In this document: one piece after another, positions 38,530 to 48,500 of the stretch | Numbering within the stretch: the first letter of the stretch is position 1 | Layout: each line of letters opens with the position of its first letter | Assembly (NCBI RefSeq): GCF_000759535.1 | Contig: NZ_CP009455.1 | Span: 3,472,001-3,536,000 of the forward strand | From: Pseudomonas cremoricolorata | GTDB taxonomy: Bacteria > Pseudomonadota > Gammaproteobacteria > Pseudomonadales > Pseudomonadaceae | Reading direction: 5' to 3' | Length of the DNA stretch: 64,000 nt | Position numbers and translations under genes: made by a program | Notes under the pieces: model-generated | The model's input: only the letters and a program-made list of their open reading frames with translations | Database searches by the model: none | What the model was told of the DNA's origin: nothing

Positions 38530-39519
38530 TCAGCCCCGTGGCAGTTGTTCCAGTGCCGCCCTGACCACGTCCAGCACGCCGTCCTGCTGTTGCATGAGGT
38601 AGAAATGCCCGCCGGGAAAGCCGCGATGAACGAACCCCGCCGTGGTTTCATCGGCCCACGCCAGCGCATCGTCCAGGTCCAGCTCGTGGAACTGGTCGCC
38701 GGTCAAGGCGGTGATCGGTACGGACACGGGCGAGCGTTGCGGGTCCGGCACGTACGTCTCGATGGCCTGGTAATCGCTGCGGGTCGCTGGTAGCACCAGT
38801 TCCATCAGTTCCGGCGAGTGCGCCATGGCGTTTTGCGTGCCGCCCAGGCGCAACATTTCGTCCATCAAGCGCTGGTCGCTCGCCAGGTGAAACGCCTCGG
38901 CCTTGCGCCGGCTGGGCGCTTCGCAGGCAGACAGCAACAGGTGCCGCGCCAGCGGCAAGCCGCGCTGTTGCAAGGCGCGATGCAGTTCATACGCCAGCGC
39001 CGAACCCATGCTGTGGCCGAACAACAGGTACGGTTGCTGCAACAGGTGAGGCGTCCGCTGCAGGGCATCGGCAATGGCCGCCACCAGCAGCGTCAGGTCA
39101 CTGATCAGAGGGGCGTCGATGCGTTCTTCACGGCCCGGGTATTGCACCGCGATCAGCTCGACATGGGCGGGCAAGGCCGCACCCCAGTGGCGAAAGAAAC
39201 TGGCCGCACCCCCGGCATGGGGCAGACAGATCACCCGCTGCGTGGCGTGTGGGCGTGGCTGCCAGGTCTTGAACCAGTCCGCCGCGATGCCGCCCTGGGG
39301 CGTGTCCGCAGGCCCAGGCGCGGTGCCTGCCAGGCACGCCAGCACCTGCTGCCGGTTGCGTTTGAGCTGCTCGCGCAACGCATCGGTCAGCGCGCCTTGC
39401 GGCGCACGAAAGCGCAATTGACCGTTTTGATTCCACAGGTCCACGCCCAGGCTGCGGGCGTTGGCGAGTATCGCGGCGATGCTGTCGTCGGCCGGAACGG
39501 ATGGGGTGGCAGTGTTCAC
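38530..39519 (-). CDS. Type II thioesterase with N-terminal TubC-like docking domain
   Basis: 329 residues. Residues about 10-65 (AAILANARSLGVDLWNQNGQ, then LRFRAPQGALTDALREQLKR) match the TubC_N docking-domain pattern used between NRPS/PKS proteins. The rest is an alpha/beta hydrolase thioesterase with GHSMG nucleophile motif and a C-terminal catalytic His region (HRGFPGGHFYLMQQ). Such stand-alone enzymes hydrolyse mis-loaded carriers or release product; the NRPS lacks its own TE, so release is plausible. Overlaps the NRPS stop by 4 bases (ATGA). Confidence 0.8.
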   Translation of the reverse strand: MNTATPSVPADDSIAAILANARSLGVDLWNQNGQLRFRAPQGALTDALREQLKRNRQQVLACLAGTAPGPADTPQGGIAADWFKTWQPRPHATQRVICLPHAGGAASFFRHWGAALPAHVELIAVQYPGREERIDAPLISDLTLLVAAIADALQRTPHLLQQPYLLFGHSMGSALAYELHRALQQRGLPLARHLLLSACEAPSRRKAEAFHLASDQRLMDEMLRLGGTQNAMAHSPELMELVLPATRSDYQAIETYVPDPQRSPVSVPITALTGDQFHELDLDDALAWADETTAGFVHRGFPGGHFYLMQQQDGVLDVVRAALEQLPRG

Positions 39520-42500
39520 AGGATGCCCTCTTCGTAAAGCGCCTGTTCAACGTGCGCAGGACGCAATGGATGGGATCGCCCGCAGGCTTGGATATGAGCG
39601 GCCAGCGCGGCCACTGTGTGTGCCTGGGCGTAGAGTGTGCGCAACGTCACCGCTTGGGCGCCAAGACGCTCCTGCAGCAGGGTGACGATGCGCGTGGCAC
39701 TGAGGCTGTCGCCGCCCATGGCGAAGAAATCCTCATGGCGTGACACGGCCGAGCGCTGCAGTACCGCGCGCCACACTGCAGCGATTTCGCTTTCCAGGCC
39801 TGCCAGTGGCGCTTGATGACCGCTGCCTTGCGGGTGCACATCAGCGAGCTGCGCGAGCACCGTGGCACGGTCGACCTTGCCGTTGGCACTGAGCGGCAGT
39901 TGCGCCAGTAACAGCAGGTGTGCGGGGACCATGTAGTCCGGCAGCACTTCGCCCAGCCGCTGCTTGAAGGCGCCGATGCACGGCGCCGGATCGGTTGGCA
40001 CAACGGCCATGACCAGCGCCGCTGCCAGCGTTGCCGGCGAGCCAGTGGTCACGGCAATCGCGTGGTCGACACCCGGCAGGGCGGCCAGGGCAGTTTCGAT
40101 TTCGCCCAGTTCGATGCGGTGGCCGCGCACCTTGACCTGATGGTCGAGCCGACCGAGAAACTCCAGGTTGCCGTCCCGCCAGTAGCGCCCGCGATCCCCG
40201 GTGCGGTACCAGCGCTGGCCATCGTGCTCGACGAAGCGCTGGGCGGTCAGCTCCGGCGCACCGCGATAACCGTCGGCCACGCCCACGCCGCCAATCCACA
40301 GCTCGCCCGCCACCCAGTCCGGGCAGTCGCGGCCCAGCTCGTCGACCACGCGGTAGTGCTGGTTGGCCAACGGTTTGCCGTACGGGATCGAGGTCCAGTG
40401 GGCAGGCAACTGGGCGGGCACGTCGAAGACGTTGGACCAGATCGACGCCTCGGTGGCGCCGCCCATGGCGATCATCCGCGCCTGACCCTGGGTGCAGTGC
40501 TGCAAGCGAGCCGGTAGATCCAGGCCGATCCAGTCGCCCGACAGCATCACGTTGCGCAGCGGCAAGACCGCCTGCTCGTGCCGCGCGACCACTAGCAGCA
40601 TGTCCAGCAGCACCGGCACCGAGTTCCACAGGTTGACCTGATGGACCTGGATCAACGTCAGCCAGCTGGCGGCATCGCGTTGCTGTTCGTCGCTGATGAG
40701 CACCAGCGAACCACCGGCGCCCAGCAGGCCGAAGAGGTCATACACCGACAGGTCGAAATCCAGTGCCGAGACGGCCAGGCCACGGCTCGACTGATCGATG
40801 CCGTAGCGGCTGTTCAGATCATCGATGGTATTGGCTGCGGCGTGGTGCGCGATCTGCACGCCCTTGGGTTCACCGGTCGAGCCTGAAGTGAAGATCACGT
40901 AGGCAGGCGCCGCTGGATCCACGTCCAGCGCTTGTGCCAGCGGGGTGAACTCCTGCGCCTGCTCCACCGCAATCAATCTCACCTGATCATCGGCGAGCAG
41001 TTCGGGCCAGTGTTCAGCGCTGCACAGCACATGGGCAATGCCCGCTGTGCGGTGGATCTTCGCCCGGCGGCTGGCCGGTTGTTTGATGCCAATGGGCACA
41101 TAGCAGGCGCCTGCGGCCAGCACGCCGAGCACGGCGATGATCTGCTGACGCCCGCGAGGTAGGCTGACGGCGACCGGCATGTGCGGCTGTACGCCTGATT
41201 CGATCAGGCAGGCGGCGACGGCGAGGGCGCGTTGAGTCAGGTCAGCAAAGCTCAGGGTGCCTGCATCATCGATCAGCGCGGTGCGTTCGGGGGCGTGCAG
41301 GGCGCGGGCGAAGATATCGGTATGCAGGCCGCGCAAGCGGCGCGGGCGTTCAGTGGCGTTGGCTTTTAGCCGCGCGTCGAGGTGACGGGGCGGCAGGACC
41401 AGTGAGGTCGGTGCGCTCCAATCCTGTTCTACCAACCCCTCCAGCCGCGCCACGAATGCGGCAAACAGGCTGTCGATCAGCCCCTCGGGGAACAGCGCTT
41501 CGACCACGTCCCAGGAAAACAGCAGCTCGCCATGGTGTTCGTACATTTGATGATCGAGCCAGACTTGCGGCGTCTGCGACAGGCCACCGTCGGCCAGGTC
41601 CGGGAAACCGTCTGGCAGTGCTTGATCGAACAGGCTGTCGGAGATCCCCAGGGTGCTGGTGAACACCACCGGCAGTGCGGCGCCGCTCGATCCCAGACGC
41701 CGGGCACGCTCGCGCTGCACCCAGATCGAGGACACTTCGCGGTGGTCCAGCGCGTCGGCGATCTCCTGCTGCATGGCCTGGGCCTGCTGCAACAGGCTGG
41801 CACCGTTGTGCGGGTCATAGGCCACCGGCGCCAGCGAGGTGAAGTCGCCCAGCACACGATGGATGTCCGGATGCACATCCTGGCGGTCGAACAAAGTCAT
41901 GTTCAGGGTGTGGGCAGTGCCACCGCTCCATTGGCTCAAGACCTGGGCGTAGGCCACCAGTACCAGTACGCTCGGTGTGACCGCGTGTTGGCGGGCCAGG
42001 CTGCGCAGCTGTTGCCAGGTGGTCTGATCGAGCCGCCCCGAACGGCGGGTGAACTGCACGTCGGTGAGTGTCTGCGGATCACAGGCCAGAGGCAGGGCGG
42101 CAGCGGCGGGCAAGTGCTCGAGTTTCGCTCGCCACCAGGCTTGCGCCCGGCGTAGGGCCACGGGGTCGGGACGTACCTGCTCGACGTAGTCCCGAAAGCC
42201 GATGCCGATGTCGGGCAGCGCCTGGCCCGGCCGAGCGAACAGCGTGGCCAGTTCATTGAGCAGCAGCTTGATGCTGTAGCCGTCCAGCGCCATGTAGTTG
42301 AGGAAAATGCCCAACCGCCAGCGTGCCTGGCCATAGGGCACGGCGCGCAGGGCGAACAGTGGCCAGTGCCCCAGCTTGACCGGCTGACCGTGCCAGGCCT
42401 GATGCAGGCGAGCGCGGGCCTGGGCAAGATCCGGGGCGGCCTGGCTGTCGATGTCGATGCGCACTGGCGGCACCTGGGCCAGCACCCGTTGCGTGCGGTT

Positions 42501-45500
42501 GGCGTCGAACACCACGCGCAGCATGTCGTGACGTTGCACCAGGTGATTCCACGCCTGTTCGAGGCGCGGCAGATCGACCTGCTCACCGTCCAGCTCCAGC
42601 AGATAATGGCTGCCACAGCTCAACGGCAGGTCGCCGTGTTGACCCATCCAGTACGCCCGTTGCACCTCGGTGAGCGGGAACGGCGCATGGCGCGCCTCGA
42701 TGTTGGCCGTGAGCCGGCGGGGCGTGTCGCTCAGCGTTTGGGTGCCTAGCCGTGCAGCGAAGTCAGGCAGTTGCGGGTTGGCGAACAACTGGCGCAAGCC
42801 TTGCTCGCTGCCAAGTCCCGATTGCTTGAGGCGGGCGATGACCTGAGTGCCCGAGAGACTGTCGCCACCGAGGGCGAAGAAACTGTCACGGCGACCCACG
42901 CGAGGTTGTTGCAAGACCTCTTCCCAGACTGCCGCGACCTGTCGCTCACGGGCGTCCTGCGGCGCCTCGTAGGCATCGCTCGCAGGTTGCGCCCGCTGCG
43001 CGAGGCTGGCCAGCACCCGCTTGCGATCCACCTTGCCGTTGGCGCTTAGCGGTAGTTCATCGAGCAGCACCAGGGCGCTGGGCACCATGTAATCGGGCAG
43101 CGCTGCGCTCAATTGCTGGTTAAGTTGCCGAAGGTAGGCGCGTTCGTCGACTGGCCGGCGCTCGACCACCAGCGCCGCGGCCAGGGATGCCGGTGAGCCG
43201 GTGGTCACGGCAATGGCGTGATCGACCCCGGGCAATGCACTGAGGGCGGTCTCGATTTCGCCCAGTTCGATGCGGTGGCCACGCACCTTGACCTGATGAT
43301 CGAGGCGGCCGAGAAACTCCAGGTTTCCGTCCGGCCAGTAGCGCCCGCGGTCGCCAGTGCGATACCAGCGCAGGCCATCGTGCTCGACGAAGCGCTGCGC
43401 GGTCAGCTCCGGCGCGCCGCGATAACCGTCGGCCACGCCCACGCCGCCAATCCACAGCTCGCCCGCCACCCAGTCCGGGCAGTCGCGGCCCAGCTCGTCG
43501 ACCACGCGGTAGTGCTGGTTGCTCAACGGTTTGCCATACGGGATCGAGGTCCAGTGGGCAGGCAACTGGGCGGGCACGTCGAAGACGTTGGACCAGATCG
43601 ACGCCTCGGTGGCGCCGCCCATGGCGATCATCCGCGCCTGACCCTGGGTGCAGTGCTGCAAGCGAGCCGGGAGATCCAGGCCGATCCAGTCACCCGACAG
43701 CATCACGTTGCGCAGCGGCAACACCGCCTGCTCGTGCCGCGCGACCACCAACAGCATGTCCAGCAGCACCGGCACCGAGTTCCACAGGTTGACCTGGTAG
43801 CGCTGGATCAATCCCAGCCAGCTTGCGGCATCGCGTTGCTGCTGCTCATTGAGCAGCACCAGCGAGCCGCCGGCCCCCAGCAGGCCGAACAGGTCATACA
43901 CGGAAAGATCGAAGTCCAGTGCCGAGACAGCCAGGCCACGGCTCGACCGATCGATGCCGTAGCGGCTGTTCAGATCATCGATGGTATTGGCTGCGGCGTG
44001 GTGCGCGATCTGCACGCCCTTGGGTTCACCGGTCGAGCCTGAGGTGAAGATCACATAGGCGGCAGCGCTGTGGGGCACATCCACCGGCGCTGGCAAGGGC
44101 TTGAAGGTCAGCGCCTGCTCGACTGGCATCAGTGCCACTGCGTCGCCCGCTTCCAGCTCGGGGCGCTGCTCGATGCTGCACAGCACATGACCGATGTCCG
44201 CTGTCCGGTGGATTTTCGCCCGGCGGCTGGCCGGTTGCTTGATGCCAACGGGCACATAGCAGGCGCCAGCGGCCAGCACGCCGAGCACCGCGATGACCTG
44301 CAGGCGACCCCGAGGCAGGCTCACCGCGACCGGCATGTGGGCCTGCACACCTGCGTCGACCAGGCAGGCAGCCACGGCCAGCGCGGCCTGTCGCAATCGG
44401 CCGAACGTCATCACGCCGGTTTCGTCGATCAGCGCCGGGCGCTGCGGGTGGGCCATGGCCTGGGCGAAGGTGTCGGCGTGCAGGGTGCGCAGGCGGCGTG
44501 GGTCTTCGCTGGCGTTGACCCGCTGACGCACCTGGCGCTGAGTCTGGGGCAGCGCCAGGTGCAACGGCTGTTCCCAGGTGGCGTGCTGAAGTTGCGCCAG
44601 CAGCGCCTGATAAGCGCCGAACATGTCGTCCAGCAGACCTGCGGGGAACAATGCATCGACCGCGTCCCAGGTGAGCACCAGCGCGCCGTTGTACTCGTAT
44701 ACCTGATGATCGAGCCAGACTTGCGGTGTCTCGGACATGCCCGCTGCCACCATCTCCGGGAAACCGGGTGCCGGACGTTCGAACAGGCCGCCCCCAAGCC
44801 CAAGCGTGCTGGTGAAGACGATGGGCAGGGCGGCGCTGGCCCGGTCGCCGGTACGGCTGCGTTCGCGCTGAATCCAGATCGAGGAGACCTCCCGGTGCTC
44901 CAGTGCGTCAACGATGCCTTGTTGCAGAGCCCGGGCATGAGCCAGCAGTCCCGCATCCTTTTGTGGATGAAACGCCACCGGCGCCAGCGAGGTGAAGTCA
45001 CCGAGCACCTGATGAATGTCAGGGTGCACCTCCTGACGGTCGAACAGGGTCAGGTTCAGCGTGTGCGAGGTACCGCCGCTCCAGCGGCTGAGCGTCTGCG
45101 CATAGGCGGTGAGCAACAGCACCGACGGCGTGATGTCGTGCTGCCGCGCCCGATTGCACAGGGCCTGCCAGTCTGCCGCAGGCAGTACCACCTGGCGCCG
45201 GTGAAAGTGCACGGTGCCCAGGCTCTGCGGGTCGCAGGCCAGTGGCAGCGCTGCGGCGCCGGGCAGATCCTCCAGGCGGGCGCGCCAGTACGCTTCGGCG
45301 CGCTCGATCGCGCTGGCCGAGGGCCGGACCTGATTGACGTAGTCACGGAAAGTCAAACCCGGCACTTCTGTGACTGCTTGCGGGTCGGCATACAATCGCG
45401 CCAGCTGCTCCAGTACGCGCTTGATGCTGAACCCGTCGAGTGTCATGTAGTTGAAGATGATCGCCAGCCGACAGCGCCGGTCGCCGTAAAGGAAGGCGTG

Positions 45501-48500
45501 CAGGCCGTGCTTTGGCGCGGTGTGGCAGCAGGCCTGTTGCCAGGCCTGGTTCACGTGCGCCGCCAGTTGTTCTGCATCGACGGTACCGAGCTGTTGCTGC
45601 TCAATGGACGCGGCAGGTACGTGTGGCAGGATTCGCTGTTGACCGTCTTCGTCAATCACCGCCCGCAGCATGTCGTGTTGCAGCAGCAAGCGGTTCCAGG
45701 CCTGTTCGATGCGCGATAGATCGACATCCTGGCCGTCCAGCTCCACCAGGTAGTGGGTGCCGCAGTTGAGCGGCAGACCGCTGCGCTGGCCCATCCAGTA
45801 AGCGCGTTGGACTTCGGTGAGCGGGAAGGGCGCATGGCGCTGGGCCGGTTCGGCCAGCACCGGTGCCACCGACTCGCCCGCCTGCATCGGCTGCAACTGC
45901 GCAGCGAAATCAGCGAGTCTGGGCTGAGCGAACAGCACGCGCAGGCCGTGCGCCGTGCCCCATCCAAGCCGTTTGAGTTGGGTGATGACTTGCGTGGCCA
46001 GCAGGCTGTCGCCACCCAAGGCGAAGAAGCTCTGCTGACGGCTGATGTCGTTGCGCTGCAGGATCTGCTGCCAGACCTCGGCGACCCGCCGTTCCCGCTC
46101 ACCTTGGGGTGGCTCATGGTCAACGGTGACCTGCGTGGCTTGCGCCTGGAGGCTTTGCAGCACTTGCTTGCGGTCAACTTTGCCGTTGGCGCTTAACGGC
46201 AGCGCGCTCAACAGGCTCAGGCAAGACGGCACCATGTAATCCGGCAGCCGGGCAGACAACTGCAGTTTGACCTCAGCAATCCAGGCCGTTTCATTCTCCG
46301 GCAGGCAAGGCACCACCAGTGCGGCGGCCAGGGTCAGTGGTGAGCCCAGGGTCACCGCGATGGCATGGTCGACACCCGGCAAGGCGGCGAGGGCGGTTTC
46401 AATTTCGCCCAGTTCGATGCGGTGGCCACGTACCTTGACCTGATGGTCGAGCCGACCGAGAAACTCCAGGTTGCCGTCCGGCCAGTAGCGCCCGCGATCT
46501 CCGGTGCGGTACCAGCGCTGGCCATCGTGCTCGACGAAGCGCTGGGCGGTGAGCTCCGGCGCACCGCGATACCCGTCGGCCACCCCGACACCACCAATCC
46601 ACAGCTCGCCCGCCACCCAGTCCGGGCAGTCGCGGCCCAGCTCGTCGACCACGCGGTAGTGCTGGTTGGCCAACGGTTTGCCGTACGGGATCGAGGTCCA
46701 GTGGGCAGGCAACTGGGCGGGCACGTCGAAGACGTTGGACCAGATCGACGCCTCGGTGGCGCCGCCCATGGCGATCATCCGCGCCTGGCCCTGGGTGCAG
46801 TGCTGCAAGCGAGCCGGGAGATCCAGGCCTATCCAGTCGCCCGACAGCATCACGTTGCGCAGCGGCAACAGCGCCTGCTCGTGCCGCGCGACCACCAACA
46901 GCATGTCCAGCAGCACCGGCACCGAGTTCCACAGGTTGACCTGGTAGCGCTGGATCAATCCCAGCCAGCTGGCGGCATCGCGATGCTGCTCCTCATTGAG
47001 CAGCACCAGCGAACCACCGGCGCCCAGCAGGCCGAAGAGGTCATACACCGACAGGTCGAAATCCAGTGCCGAGACGGCCAGGCCACGGCTCGACTGATCG
47101 ATGTCGTAGCGGCGGTTGAGATCATCGATGGTGTTGGCTGCGGCGTGGTGCGCGATCTGCACGCCCTTGGGTTCACCGGTCGAGCCTGAAGTGAAGATCA
47201 CGTAGGCAGGTCCCGCTGGATCGACGTCCATCGCTGTTGCCAGCGGGGTGAACTTCTGCGCTTGCTCCACTGAAATCAGTGTCACCTGATCATCGGCGAG
47301 CAGTTCGGGGCAGTGTTCAGCGCTGCACAGCACATGGGCAATGCCTGCTGTGCGGTGGATCTTCGCCCGGCGGCTGGCCGGTTGTTTGATGCCAATGGGC
47401 ACATAGCAGGCGCCTGCGGCCAGCACGCCAAGTACTGCGATGATCTGCTGACGCCCGCGCGGCAGGCTGACGGCGACCGGCATGTGCGGCTGTACGCCTG
47501 ATTCGATCAGGCAGGCGGCGACGGCGAGGGCGCGTTGAGTCAGGTCAGCAAAGCTCAGGGCGCCCGCATCGTCGATCAGCGCGGTGCGTTCGGGGGCGTG
47601 CAGGGCGCAGGCGAAAACATCGGCATGCAGCGTGCGCACGCGGCGCGGCCGCTCGCTGGCATTGGCCTGCGCCCTCACCCGTGCCTGGCGCTCAGGCAGT
47701 CGCTCAACGGCCGCGTTTCGCCAGGCATCGGCGTCGCTTGCCAGCCCGTTCAGCAGGTGGGTGTAGGCGACGAACATGTCATCCAGCAGGGCCTCGGGGA
47801 ACAGCGCCTCAACCGCGTCCCAGGCCAGCAGCAGGCCCTGATCGGTTTCATACACTTGATGATCCAGCCAGACCTGCGGCGTCTGCGAAATCATGTACGA
47901 CAGCTCGCCCAAATGGGCAGCGCAGTCGCTGCCCACCAGCGCAGTGCCCAGGTTGCAGGCGAATACCACCGGCGCGACGAGCTGTTCATCAGGGCGTGCT
48001 CGGGCCAGATCGCGCAGCACGCTGACCCCCGAGTAACTGCCGTGGGCCACGTCCGCGTGCAGCTGGCTCTGCAATTGTCGGGCGCGTTGGCTGAAGGTTT
48101 GCGGCGTGCGGCAATCGCACTCCAGCAGCACCAGGCTGGTGAAGTCAGCGATGGCGTCATCGATGCCGGGGTGTTCGATCTGGCGGTCGAACAATGGAAT
48201 GTTGATCAGAAACCGCGAGTGCGAACTCCAACGCGCCAACACCTCGGCGTAGGCGCTGAGCAATAGCACTGCCGGGGTGATCTGCTGTTCGGCCGCGCGC
48301 TGGCGCAAGGCGTGCCAGACCGGCATCGGCAGCGTGTGAGTGCGTCGAGTGAAGCGGGTCTGCTCGAGCGTTTGCGGCGCGACCGCCAGCGGCAGTTCAG
48401 GGCCGCCCGGCAGGCTGTCCAAGCGGGCCTGCCAATACGCTTGGGCCTGCGCTCGTGCCTGGCTGCGCAGGCGCTGTTCCTGCGCGAGATACTCGCCGAA

